Source: Endozoicomonas sp. Mp262
GTDB lineage: Bacteria > Pseudomonadota > Gammaproteobacteria > Pseudomonadales > Endozoicomonadaceae
NCBI RefSeq assembly: GCF_025643335.1
Contig: NZ_CP092489.1
Location: 1,778,001-1,842,000, forward strand
DNA length: 64,000 bases
Direction: 5' to 3'
Shown here piece after piece: positions 37,809-46,152 of the stretch. The notes under the pieces were generated by a model. The model had not been told where the DNA came from. It made no database searches and saw only the letters and a program-made list of their open reading frames with translations. Each line of letters opens with the position of its first letter. The first letter of the stretch is position 1. The position numbers were made by a program, and so were the translations under genes.

Positions 37809-37908
37809 TTAACCACGGCACCCTGAAGGGCATAATAAAGACACAAAGGCACGGAGATTTATAGTTTAAAGATATAAAAACTCTGTGCCTCCGTGTCTCT
37901 GTGGTTAA
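37809..37908. repeat. 100-base imperfect inverted repeat (dispersed type)
   Basis: Ends TTAACCAC and GTGGTTAA, with inner arms ACACAAAGGCACGGAG and CTCCGTGTCTCTGTG, allow a long hairpin. This sequence type (AACCACGGAGACACGGAGG) is a known dispersed repeat in many bacteria. It interrupts a copy of repeat R2, whose two parts lie at about 37756-37787 and 37949-38038. Nothing codes in 37695-38118. Confidence 0.65.
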
Positions 37909-37948
37909 AAAAAAGAGAATCAATCTCGTTTTGTGCACGCTGCATTTA

Positions 37949-38038
37949 GTTTCGCGACACCCTCTCCCCGCTGGGAATGCATACGGGTATTTCAACCTAT
38001 TCAATATCTGTATCGATATCCATGCTTCCCTGCACTAG
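37949..38038. repeat. Dispersed repeat R2, copy A
   Basis: A 90-bp segment from GTTTCGCGAC to CTGCACTAG. It matches 54542-54631 with 8 differences in 90 counted by eye. Both contain CCCGCTGGGAATGCATACGG, typical of a widespread intergenic repeat. Confidence 0.85.
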
Positions 38039-38118
38039 TTGGTTCAATCTGTTTTTTATGTTGATGTGTAGAATGTCGGCGTTAGACTTTCAGGGTTGAG
38101 GTATGTTTGGGGTTTAAA

Positions 38119-38922
38119 ATGATCAATGTTGCTGTAGTGGGTGTTGCCGGAAGAATGGGGCGAATGCTGGTTGAGGCGTTGGCTTGTGATAAATATACCA
38201 GCCTGGTGGCTGCAATAGCGCCTCCGGAATCAGCACTGCTGGGGGTGGATGCTGGAGAGCTGGTGGGTGCTGGCACTATGGGAGTTGCAATAACCGATAG
38301 TCTGGAAAAGTGCATTGATAAGGTGGATGCGGTTATAGACTTTACTGTGCCTGACTACACCCTGGAAAATGCAGCCCTGTGTGCAAAATACAAGAAAAAA
38401 TTGGTGATTGGTACAACGGGTTTAACGGAAGCTCAAATTGAGGGGGTGCAAAAAGCGGCACAAGAGACTGGAATTGTCTTTGCGCCTAATATGAGTATTG
38501 GTGTCAATCTCGTATTTAAGCTATTGGAAATGGCAGCAAAGACCCTGGAAGGTGACGCAGATGTAGAAATTATTGAGGCTCACCATAAAAACAAAGTGGA
38601 TGCCCCGTCAGGAACAGCCCTGAAAATGGGCCGGGTTGTGGCAGAAGCCACCGGTAAAAAACTGGAAGACTGTGCTGTTTATGCCCGGGAAGGCTATACA
38701 GGACCCAGGAAACAAGGAACGATTGGCTTTGCTACCGTCAGGGCAGGGGATGTCATTGGGGATCACACGTCTTTATTTGCCTGTGCCGGAGAGCGGATTG
38801 AAGTGACGCATAAGGCCAGTGACAGAATTATTTATGCCCGTGGCGCTATCAGGGCAGTGAGGTTCCTACAGGATAAACAGTCCGGGTTATTTGATATGCA
38901 GGATGTGTTGGGGCTGAGTTAA
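38119..38922 (+). CDS. dapB: 4-Hydroxy-tetrahydrodipicolinate reductase DapB
   Basis: Second committed step of lysine and diaminopimelate synthesis, using NAD(P)H. ATG 38119 (MINVAVVGVAGRMGRML) gives 267 residues, the family length; a TTG four codons upstream is less likely. The Rossmann motif GVAGRMGRM is at the N-terminus. EAHHKNKVDAPSGTALKMG contains the catalytic His and Lys, and GTIGFATVRAGDVIGDHT the substrate site. Backbone gene, normally between dnaJ and carA. Confidence 0.97.
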   Translation: MINVAVVGVAGRMGRMLVEALACDKYTSLVAAIAPPESALLGVDAGELVGAGTMGVAITDSLEKCIDKVDAVIDFTVPDYTLENAALCAKYKKKLVIGTTGLTEAQIEGVQKAAQETGIVFAPNMSIGVNLVFKLLEMAAKTLEGDADVEIIEAHHKNKVDAPSGTALKMGRVVAEATGKKLEDCAVYAREGYTGPRKQGTIGFATVRAGDVIGDHTSLFACAGERIEVTHKASDRIIYARGAIRAVRFLQDKQSGLFDMQDVLGLS

Positions 38923-38950
38923 TTATCCCGTTTCCGGCATCCCGGGGATG

Positions 38951-38978
38951 CCGGGGTCGGATTTTGAATTCGCCCCCC
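38951..38978. repeat. Dispersed palindrome P, partial copy 1
   Basis: CCGGGGTCGGATTTTGAATT then CGCCCCCC is one arm of the palindrome family described in the findings, just after dapB. Confidence 0.5.
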
Positions 38979-38985
38979 AACATTC

Positions 38986-39252
38986 TCAAACTGAGTGAGA
39001 CTCCATATACTCCCTGAGTGCCTGGTTCAGTGCCGTCTGGTATTTGGGGTGCTTTGCTTTGAACCAGGCCAGCACATCCGCATCCAGCCGGATAGACACC
39101 TGCTGCTTCACTGGACGATAGAGCTTGCCCGTCTCAGCCTTGTCCCAGTCTGCTATTTCTGGAATGTCACTGGTATCAATCTCGGCATCCGGTTTGTCAG
39201 CCAATGCCTGAAGTTCTCGCTTCTGACTAGGAGTTAAGTCGTTTTTTTTCAT
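38986..39252 (-). CDS. brnA: BrnA-family antitoxin
   Basis: 88 residues from ATG 39252 (MKKNDLTPSQKRELQ). The C-terminal ribbon-helix-helix, QVSIRLDADVLAWFKAKHP followed by YQTALNQALREYMESH, is diagnostic of BrnA, which neutralises the BrnT RNase and represses the operon. It overlaps the end of the brnT frame, the normal arrangement. Since brnT lacks its 5' half here, brnA is probably an orphan. Confidence 0.88.
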   Translation of the reverse strand: MKKNDLTPSQKRELQALADKPDAEIDTSDIPEIADWDKAETGKLYRPVKQQVSIRLDADVLAWFKAKHPKYQTALNQALREYMESHSV

Positions 39253-39460
39253 AAACCCGCCTCTCATGCAATGTTGCCTTACGAGCAGAAATAATCCTGA
39301 TCACCTCTTCCCTGTCACCCTCAAAGAATGTGTGCGCCACGAGAACAACAACCCCGTTAATGTTGCCGGTGGAATCAAAAGCTCTGGTATGAAGGGCGAG
39401 ACTGAGGTGGTACAGGCAGAACCTGACATATAGGCTATAGTTGGAAAACGATCTGTTCAC
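39227..39460 (-). pseudogene. brnT: BrnT-family RNase toxin, 5' part missing
   Basis: The last 50 residues are typical BrnT: NGVVVLVAHTFFEGD, then VIRIISARKATLHERRVYE. The expected N-terminal half with the FEWDxxKxxxNxxKHG motif is absent; the frame instead begins MNRSFSNYSLYVRF without likeness to the family, and the other frames do not supply it. The toxin is therefore 5'-truncated and probably inactive. It precedes and overlaps brnA. Confidence 0.8.
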
Positions 39461-39483
39461 AAGCGCAGCTATCCCTCTGTAAC

Positions 39484-40380
39484 ATGAATACCCCCACTTT
39501 GCCTTTTGCCCAAAAAACGTCGCTTTTTTCTGTGTGCCTGAGTCTGCTTGTTACAGCTTTTATAGCTGTTGCTGTGTTTGCTCTACCATCGGTTCAGGCA
39601 GCTCCGGTTGACGATGCCATGGCTGCTTTTCTTAACCAACAGAAAGCAAAGACTGAAACACTGGAGGCTAAGGATGATGCAGGCAAGCAAGCAAAAGAAC
39701 TTTCCCTTCAGCACCTGGAAGAGCAGACTGAAAAAACTAAGTTGGTGATGGATGACACTGTTGAAACCCGTAAAGCCTGTGTGGGCTGTTTGCAATACAC
39801 TGCTGAAGATACCTTTGTAGATATGTTGATAAAAGGTGAAATCAGTAAGGTGGAGGTTATCTACATCACCCCCCAGCCTCTGACCCCATTATGCAACCAA
39901 CCGGGGACAGCCGGTGATGAGAGTTTTCATCCCGTGAACAGAGGGCAGGTGGATATAACAGAAACTGTTACCCGAAGGACTGACAGTGTCAGGCGGCTGC
40001 TAGCTTATGCGAAAAGCAATCCTGGACAAATGACATTGCATTTCGTGCACACACAAAAAGGATATACAGAGAGAACAGAGCAACAACAAGGTATTTTTAA
40101 TGCCATATCCGAGGCAGGGGACTGCCAAAACATCATCTTTAATGCAATAAAAGAGGAAATTCCCCCTGAAATGGTTGGTGCCTCCTATTGGGTGACTGCT
40201 ACGGATGGCCAGCAGTTTCTTTGGAGCCTGACCGGTAAGCAGGCTATTCAGGAAATAGACAGTTCCCAGCAAGCATGGACAATCTATTTTGGCCGTCTGG
40301 ATGATCCGACTATAAAGGCAAGATCAGAAGGAATTAAGGATTTCTATGGTAAAGCGGTGCCTGGGCAAGGCAGCGACTGA
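39484..40380 (+). CDS. Exported hypothetical protein
   Basis: 298 residues with a clear signal peptide (LFSVCLSLLVTAFIAVAVFA, then LPSVQAAP). Residues 45-90 are charged and helical, followed by a CVGC pair near residue 99-102 and a beta-rich domain with VEVIYITPQPLTPLC. Two more Cys suggest disulfides in the periplasm or outside. No family recognised. It is divergent from brnTA and convergent with the next gene, with a hairpin between. Confidence 0.75.
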   Translation: MNTPTLPFAQKTSLFSVCLSLLVTAFIAVAVFALPSVQAAPVDDAMAAFLNQQKAKTETLEAKDDAGKQAKELSLQHLEEQTEKTKLVMDDTVETRKACVGCLQYTAEDTFVDMLIKGEISKVEVIYITPQPLTPLCNQPGTAGDESFHPVNRGQVDITETVTRRTDSVRRLLAYAKSNPGQMTLHFVHTQKGYTERTEQQQGIFNAISEAGDCQNIIFNAIKEEIPPEMVGASYWVTATDGQQFLWSLTGKQAIQEIDSSQQAWTIYFGRLDDPTIKARSEGIKDFYGKAVPGQGSD

Positions 40381-40439
40381 TCAGTGTATTTTTAATACCC
40401 CATCTGGATTCGGCTTTACTACTTAAAGAACTATAACTG

Positions 40440-40477
40440 CACTACAAATGCGCTATAAAAATAGTGCGTTTGTAGTG
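40440..40477. terminator. Long hairpin between convergent genes
   Basis: CACTACAAATGCGCTAT pairs with ATAGTGCGTTTGTAGTG over 17 bp with two wobble pairs and an AAAA loop. It lies between genes ending at 40380 and 40488. Confidence 0.55.
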
Positions 40478-40487
40478 ATAAAAAGTG

Positions 40488-41039
40488 CTAATTTAGAATC
40501 TTACTTGCCGTCCAGGGTTCATTGTTACTCAGGTCAGTGCCGGTCATGGTGTTATTGGTGATGGTGTGAATGGTGTATTTTATGCGGCACTCTGTGCGGT
40601 GTAGCCCAGAGAAACCATAGGTGCAAAATGTATGCTCACCATTCTCTGTGACATCATGGTTCACGATGTTATAGAGGTCGTTATTCTCAGTCTCTATTAT
40701 CCCTTTTCCGCCCTCCGTCGTATTAAATGTCACCCACTTATACCTGTTGTTATTGGTATACACCATCTTCCATCGCGTCCCCTCCAGGTCCTCAAAGTTC
40801 TGCAGAACCCTGTTTTCCTGCAACCGATACTTAACATCACCGGCTCCCTCCAGCCAGATTAAATCCACCCGGTAATCCCCGTTCAGGTCTTTCAAGTCAA
40901 ACTGCCGCACATTCTCTCCTTCCAGCAACACCTGCGCCTCTCCAAACACCGGCTGGGTCTTATCCTCACTGGCAGACACACCACTGACAGCCCCCAGCAA
41001 AACCACAGAGGCCAAACCGCTAACAACCGTTCTTATCAT
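40488..41039 (-). CDS. Exported hypothetical protein
   Basis: 183 residues from ATG 41039, with AAGGAA upstream. The signal peptide is MIRTVVSGLASVVLLGAVSG followed by VSASED. The next part, FDLKDLNGDYRVDLIWLEG, resembles FG-GAP/VCBS-type or EF-hand-like calcium loops (DLNGDYRVD). The rest is beta-rich and Asn/Thr-rich with two Cys (FCTYGF and ECRIKY). Family not recognised; secreted protein likely. Confidence 0.75.
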   Translation of the reverse strand: MIRTVVSGLASVVLLGAVSGVSASEDKTQPVFGEAQVLLEGENVRQFDLKDLNGDYRVDLIWLEGAGDVKYRLQENRVLQNFEDLEGTRWKMVYTNNNRYKWVTFNTTEGGKGIIETENNDLYNIVNHDVTENGEHTFCTYGFSGLHRTECRIKYTIHTITNNTMTGTDLSNNEPWTASKILN

Positions 41040-41143
41040 TATTCATTTCCTTATCACCACTGAGCGGGCTTTGCCATTGTTTCACAAAAAGCTATTAACG
41101 CAACTGATGTAACAGGGATGCCCGGAATCAGCCCGGCATCGCC

Positions 41144-41272
41144 TTAGAGAGAAGCAAGAACGGCAGGTATCGTCGGTATTGCTGTCAGAACAAGCAAAAA
41201 GGCACAAACACAAAAAGCGGTTTTGGGGTATTCGTGGCTAACTTTGATCAACTTGGGTAGATACTTGATCAT
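41144..41272 (-). CDS. Small single-span membrane peptide
   Basis: A 42-codon frame from ATG 41272, with AGGATAGGAAT just upstream as a ribosome site. The peptide begins MIKYLPKLIKVSHEYPKT and ends with the hydrophobic AFCVCAFLLVLTAIPTIPAVL, giving a basic N-terminus and one membrane span. The good start signal and amphipathic-then-hydrophobic layout suggest a real small protein. Function unknown; it resembles type I toxin peptides only in general form. Confidence 0.4.
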   Translation of the reverse strand: MIKYLPKLIKVSHEYPKTAFCVCAFLLVLTAIPTIPAVLASL

Positions 41273-41919
41273 GGTCTATTCCTATCCTGTTTCTGGTGGT
41301 CTCGGTCGGAGATTAATTGCGATCTCCTGAACTGTGTGATGATCATCCCTTCAGTCAGAAGATCTTTCATTGATATTTTTTTGTTGGTTTCTTATCAGGT
41401 TTTTCAGCTTTAAAAATGCGGCAAAAAACAAAAAAATGTTATGGATTTTTTTCTGAAACCGGAGAAATCAGAGTAAAGGCGGGGTTCTGATTTCGCATAG
41501 CAGAAATGGCATCCGAGCTATGGGAGCAATACGACACATCCAGGACAGCAATGGCCATGAAGATTATTTATAACGACTGGACAGCGACTTCTGGGGGCAA
41601 GGCCGGTACTCACTGACAGAAAAAGCGGATTAATCAGTAAGGTGATGCTGATTAATCCGACTTCACTGGCAGGCCAATGAGTAACAAACTGATAGCTATC
41701 AAGGCGGGCAGTGCAACTTTCGCCGGAGCCTTTCGCTATGCGGCCTATGCCCATTTTTCCTGTGCTCTTTCCCCTATAGAATATATGCCTTTGAATCAGG
41801 AGCGGGCATGTAGTCTTCATCCTCCAAAGCCGTCAGGACCTTTTTGCCCCGAAATATCCGATAACGCCGCGTACGCGGTCTAATAGCTGTTATATCCCTT
41901 CAACTATAGAGGAACTAAA
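41273..41919. other. Stretch without recognised genes
   Basis: No convincing gene is seen. The open frames have no ribosome site and odd composition. Near its right end ATAACGCCGCG and CGCGG...GTTAT form a small hairpin (about 41861-41894), 25 bases before the repeat-peptide gene. It vaguely resembles a short recombination site. Confidence 0.4.
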
Positions 41920-42219
41920 ATGAAAATTCGCAATTCAGTATTTATCATAGGACTTATGATCTTCAGTTGTTCAATCTCAGCTGATGATATTGAAATATAC
42001 GATCAAGATGGAAACTATTCATATGGTGAGGTTGATCGTAGCGGAAACATTGAAATATACGATCAAGATGGAAACTATTCATATGGTGAGGTTGATCGTA
42101 GCGGAAACATTGAAATATACGATCAAGATGGAAACTATTCATACGGCGAGGTTGATCGTAGCGGCAACGTGGAAATCTATGACCAAGATGGGAATTATTT
42201 ATATGGTGAGCTTGACTAG
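41920..42219 (+). CDS. Small exported protein of tandem 20-residue repeats
   Basis: 99 residues from ATG 41920 with AGAGGA upstream. After a signal peptide (MKIRNSVFIIGLMIFSCSIS, AD) the whole mature protein is 3.8 copies of a 20-residue unit, IEIYDQDGNYSYGEVDRSGN. The DNA repeats with a period of exactly 60 bases. The first two copies are identical, the third differs by a silent base or two, and the last has diverged. The DQDGN and DRSGN turns and alternating hydrophobics suggest a beta-solenoid or YD-like strand repeat that could bind calcium. Copy number may vary between strains. No family recognised. Confidence 0.75.
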   Translation: MKIRNSVFIIGLMIFSCSISADDIEIYDQDGNYSYGEVDRSGNIEIYDQDGNYSYGEVDRSGNIEIYDQDGNYSYGEVDRSGNVEIYDQDGNYLYGELD

Positions 42220-42336
42220 ACATAACAAGTAGCTTTTCCGGAAAAACAACGGAAGCTGGGGTCATATGGTTCGCCCCGCGATGCAAGGAAAAGTTTTCAG
42301 TAATAGCTAAAGAGCGTGAAACCGGGGTCGCGTGAA

Positions 42337-42396
42337 ACCGGGGTCGGGTCTTGATTCTTGAATCAACTTCTATCAAGAGGAAAGACCTGCCCCTGA
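42337..42396. repeat. Dispersed palindrome P, copy 2
   Basis: ACCGGGGTCGGGTCTTGATT is followed by a loop region and by AGACCTGCCCCTGA. A short tandem of ACCGGGGTCG precedes it at 42320. Confidence 0.65.
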
Positions 42397-42787
42397 TTTC
42401 CGACCCAAATAACTAAAGTCAGTGTGATTTACCTATAGAAAACAAGCAACTCGTACTGCTATTCTGCCAATTTACATAAACCTGACAAACATGAAAAGAT
42501 TTATAATTGCTGCTATTGCCACGTCAATGTTTTCCAGCACTGTTTTTGCAGGTGCAGAACAATACTCAAGTAAAAGATGGTTATCATTTGGTAGCTATTC
42601 TTCAATAGTTTTACCTTACGAAAACAGTCAGGATGACTCCAAGTTTTATGGTTTAGTTGTAGATTGTTCTCCGTCTCAAGGTACATACAGAATTTTTGTA
42701 AAAGATATATATTCGAAACCAGGAGAAATGATTAGGTGGGAAACAGATAAGGAAATGGGAAGCATTTCTAATAAATCAAGTATGGTA

Positions 42788-44320
42788 CTTAACTTTAGAG
42801 TTAGTATGACATGAACGTTTGGTTATATTTTAAAAATTGTGTGCAAAAATACATCCAAACGTTTTTTCAGATTCGGTATTATTCTTGATTATTGCGTTGT
42901 TGCCGCTATTTATGCCGCTTTTTTCTTTTCTTTGACTATTCCGTCAGTCAAACTATTAAAATTGAACTCATATTTTTGGCTATATCGGTTCCAGCCCTCA
43001 CGAATAGGTAATCTGGGGATAATTCCTGCGAGTGCAAATCTTAGCATGCCAGCGGTGGTTGTATCCTGATCCCGCCAAGGAATCCTTGAAATGCCCACGC
43101 TTGCTTGATTTTTACAGACGGTCAACAGTTGCAATAATGCGTATCCAGCCATCTTCAGATGCATCCACCGCAACAGAGTTCTCAGCTTTTGCTGCCATAA
43201 CTGGCGGCAACCAAATGAATGTTTAATTTGCTGAAACATGGGTTCAACCGGCCATCTTTTCGCATAAATACGAAGGATGTCTATACCTTCAAGTCCAGTA
43301 TTGGTTGCAATGAATATACGGCTTTCTGTCAGTCCTTTATCATTTTCAAACCGACCCCAGACAACCCGAACCTTGCGGCCTTTCAGGAAGCGAGCCCGAC
43401 ATACCCGGGTGCGATAACGTATCTTTCGAAATCTGCCGTATATTCTTACGGTTGTTTGATATTCCGGTAGCTTCTCCACTTCCGGGGGCGTCATTTTGAT
43501 GCCATACTTTTTGGGTCGCCCACGTTTTTTTGCAGTGGACTCCAACGGTAAGGCATACAATGCCCGGTTTAACGGGATTTGCCCTACTACTTCATAGCCC
43601 ATTTCCAGAACGGGTTGCATTAGCGTCCAGTTCATATACCAACAGTCTGTCAGCAAGCGCAGTCCTTGCACCTTCACCTCTTGCCTCACTACTTTTAGCA
43701 TGGCAACAGCGATTTTTAGCTTACTGGCATTGCCTGAAGCAGGAGATGGAAAGGAAAGCACAGGGATGGCAGTAAATACTTCATCTTTAGCCCGCTCAAA
43801 TACAACAGCCAGGGATACCCAGCATTGTCCCCAGATATACGTTGGCCGGTTCCTTTTTTTACTGTGCTGGTGATGGGTTCGGCAAGCGGGAGCCTTGTCA
43901 GAAAAACGCTCCACCACCCAATCATCAAGACCAATGTTGATAAGTTCACCCCGTGGTACTTTTGAGCATACCAGCTGAATGAGCCGGCATGCGAGGCTCC
44001 TCCACCGCCACTTGCCTTGAGAGAGCCAATGGTGGTAACTGCTCCATACGCATTGAAAGTTATTAATAGATAACAGCGCCTGAGTGACAAAGCCTTGCCC
44101 GGATAGCATGCAGCCAAAAAGAAGTTCGCAGAACGTAGGTACTGCTGTTGGGGATAGCGCTGAAGCAAGAAACGTTGTATATAAGGCAAGCTCCCGGAGG
44201 ATCTCTTTATGATCTGAAGTGAGCATAGCAACCATCTTTGTATTTTGTTTGGAGATGGTTGCTATTAACCGATTTCAGATGAAAATCGTACTATTGTTCT
44301 TTGGTAACTCTAAAGTCGAG
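42788..44320 (-). mobile_element. Insertion sequence IS-C copy 1 (IS4-like)
   Basis: 1533 bp with inverted ends CTTAACTTTAGAGTTA and CTCGACTTTAGAGTTA (two mismatches). The 8 bp GTATGGTA is present on both sides (42780-42787, 44321-44328). The CTCGAC end is confirmed by the second copy at 46153. It disrupts a small exported-protein gene. Confidence 0.85.
42910..44235 (-). CDS. IS-C transposase (DDE, IS4-like)
   Basis: 441 residues. It shows the DDE layout of IS4-type transposases: NIGLDDWVVERF, LLTDCWYMNWTLM, and YAKRWPVEPMFQQIKHSFG, which is the Y-x2-R-x3-E-x6-K type motif carrying the catalytic Glu. KKRGRPKKYG is a basic hook. The frame is intact, so the element may be active. The N-terminal 75 residues are repeated in the truncated copy at 46238. 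Confidence 0.9.
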   Translation of the reverse strand: MVAMLTSDHKEILRELALYTTFLASALSPTAVPTFCELLFGCMLSGQGFVTQALLSINNFQCVWSSYHHWLSQGKWRWRSLACRLIQLVCSKVPRGELINIGLDDWVVERFSDKAPACRTHHQHSKKRNRPTYIWGQCWVSLAVVFERAKDEVFTAIPVLSFPSPASGNASKLKIAVAMLKVVRQEVKVQGLRLLTDCWYMNWTLMQPVLEMGYEVVGQIPLNRALYALPLESTAKKRGRPKKYGIKMTPPEVEKLPEYQTTVRIYGRFRKIRYRTRVCRARFLKGRKVRVVWGRFENDKGLTESRIFIATNTGLEGIDILRIYAKRWPVEPMFQQIKHSFGCRQLWQQKLRTLLRWMHLKMAGYALLQLLTVCKNQASVGISRIPWRDQDTTTAGMLRFALAGIIPRLPIREGWNRYSQKYEFNFNSLTDGIVKEKKKAA

Positions 44321-44519
44321 GTATGGTAGTAAGAACCAAAAACCAAGATGTTGCTCTCAACAACCGTATCGTTAATGCAATCAAAAGTGGCAACTGGATA
44401 GAATTTGAAAATACTGTTACAGGAAGTAGAGCTAAATACACATTAAAAGGTTCTACAAAAGCAATAAACAGTATTGTTTCATGTAAATATTAAAAAATAG
44501 AGTTGCATCGGGGAAGCTA

Positions 44520-45806
44520 AACCGCGCCCATTTAGAAAACCGTAGTTTGATAGATCAGTGTAAGGGCGCGCTTTAGTATAAAAAGTATGTCATTCTATCT
44601 CGATAAATACGACCTGTCAGTCAAGTTAAAATCAGTAATATAGCGCTTTTTGCCTGCTTGACCATGGTATTGAAAGTCTCTCCAGAAAAGTGGAATCAAA
44701 CCAGGGATTGCCTGCTTCAGCAATCCATACATGCTTCTCATCCCCGTACACGTGAGCGTTTTTCGGCGCTTTATCAAGTTTCTCAGGGAGACTCAGCCTC
44801 TAACGTCGCTAAGCAACTGGGGCGTCGCCTTGATACCGTCACGAACTGGATTCACCTCTACCATGATAGCGGGCCTGAAGCCATGACTTATAAACGGACA
44901 GGTGGCCGCCCCCCTTTTGCCAAATAATCAGTAAAGCAGCCGCAGGCCTGATTGACAGAAATTTAGAAAAAGCTGCTTCTCAGGAATACTCTCCCATCCG
45001 CCCTCGCTGGACTTTAAAGTATCTGGTTCAGTGGTGCTGGGATCAATTTCAGGTACGGTGTTGTCGTGAGACCATACGACAAGCACTCAAACGACTGGGA
45101 TATTCATGGAAGAAAGCCAAAAAACTGCTTAATAAAGCCGATACCGGCAAGCGGGCTGATTTTTTGGAAACATTGAAACCACTGCTATCGAAAGCCATGT
45201 TCCAGAAACGCCTACTGGTTTACATTGATGAGGCTCATATACATCAGGAGACGGACATTGGATATGGCTGGTCTCGCAAAGGCGAACGCTTCTGGGTCAG
45301 CTCTCACTCGCCAAAACTGGCTGATAAGATTACGTTCTATGGTATTTATTACTACAACCTGGGACAGGTTAGAATCTGGCCTTATCCCTGTGGACGAAAA
45401 GAGCACACAGTCAATGTACTGGAACGCATCAGGCAAGAACATCCTGACAGGGAGATTGATATTGTTTGGGATGGTGCCTCCTGGCACACCGCTCATGTTG
45501 TGAGAGATGCAGGGCTTCGCCTCAACCTGAATATTATCCAGATGCCGGCGTATAGCCCCGACTTTATGCCTGTGGAAGCACTGTGGCGCTGGTTACGAGA
45601 AGATATCACTTATCACCATTGCCACAAAACGGCAGAAGACTTACTTAAGGCAGTCAATAGCTTCACTCACCGTATGAATCAGAACCCTGAAGAAATTGCT
45701 GATAGATTATGGGTCAAAGACAGCCTGAATGATGAGGAGGAGTCCATGAGGTCAGTCAGGCTGTCAGCCGTCTCATAAAAGTCCGGTTTTCTAAATGGTT
45801 GGGGTT
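44520..45806 (+). mobile_element. IS630-family insertion sequence IS-E
   Basis: Ends are AACCGCGCCCATTTAG (from 44520) and CTAAATGGTTGGGGTT (to 45806), inverted with 3 mismatches in 23. TA flanks both sides (44518-44519, 45807-45808), the known IS630 target. Length 1287 bp. Confidence 0.88.
44664..45778 (+). CDS. IS630-family transposase in two frames
   Basis: The first frame (44664-44927) encodes a helix-turn-helix domain (DSASNVAKQLGRRLDTVTNW) and ends just after GGRPPFAK. The second frame, one base back, runs from the run CCCCCCTTTT (44909-44918) to 45778 and supplies the rest: the winged-helix part, LLVYIDEAHIHQE, DIVWDGASWHTAH and MPAYSPDFMPVEALW, the DDE residues of IS630/Tc1-mariner. 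A -1 slip on C-CCC-CCT would join them, so programmed frameshifting is plausible; simple mutation is the alternative. Confidence 0.85.
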
Positions 45807-45808
45807 TA

Positions 45809-45862
45809 GCTAACAAAAAATTCCAGCGGACGCCTACGGCGACCGCTGAATTAGGCGTTAAC
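45809..45862 (+). other. attC-like recombination site
   Basis: GCTAAC...GCGTTAAC encloses a stem CAGCGG/CCGCTG and GCC/GGC around TAC, with an AATT/AATT pair outside. This is the folded layout of integron attC sites, including an unpaired C. It lies 26 bases after the split 153-residue gene (IS removed) and 26 bases before the next small gene. The outer boxes fit the attC consensus only partly, and no integrase is in the window. Confidence 0.4.
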
Positions 45863-45887
45863 ACTACAAAATTGAGGTCATCATCTA

Positions 45888-46152
45888 TTGGACATAAGAA
45901 AAGATCTAGAACCTGTTGATACTTATATTTATAGGCTGCTCGAGATTGCAGACCAATTCAATAAAAATGTTGAATATTGGTCTCACCTGAAGAATAAGGA
46001 AGACTTTAGAGAAGTTATGCAAATACCAGAATCCGAACGCTACAAAGTTGAAAAAGTGTATTCGGATGGAAAAGATATGGCTCTTTTTATGAAAAGTGCT
46101 CTATTTGGAATAAATCATGACTTTAGTGAATACCCAACTCTGACCTCTATAA
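45888..46152 (+). pseudogene. Small hypothetical gene truncated by IS-C copy 2
   Basis: Begins at TTG 45888 (GAGG about 10 bases before) and encodes MDIRKDLEPVDTYIYRLLEI, then a charged helical protein to ...EYPTLTSIT, where IS-C copy 2 starts at 46153. The frame closes two codons inside the IS. Its original end is lost because the IS copy is itself truncated. No family recognised; cytoplasmic. Its position after the attC-like site suggests a former gene cassette. Confidence 0.55.

Larger units (their letters stand above)
42491..44493 (+). pseudogene. Small exported protein gene split by IS-C
   Basis: The first part (42491-42787) encodes a signal peptide (MKRFIIAAIATSMFSSTVFA) and 79 further residues. 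IS-C copy 1 with duplicated target GTATGGTA follows, and the gene resumes in frame at 44329 and ends at 44493 (VRTKNQDVALNN... VSCKY). Joined, the protein has 153 residues with two Cys (VDCSP and SCKY) likely to form a disulfide. As it stands the left part ends shortly inside the IS. No family recognised. An attC-like site follows 26 bases after the stop once the IS630 element is removed. Confidence 0.8.

Noticed and set aside
41518-41883. Overlapping open frames on both strands
   Set aside because: No ribosome site and no recognisable protein; judged non-coding.
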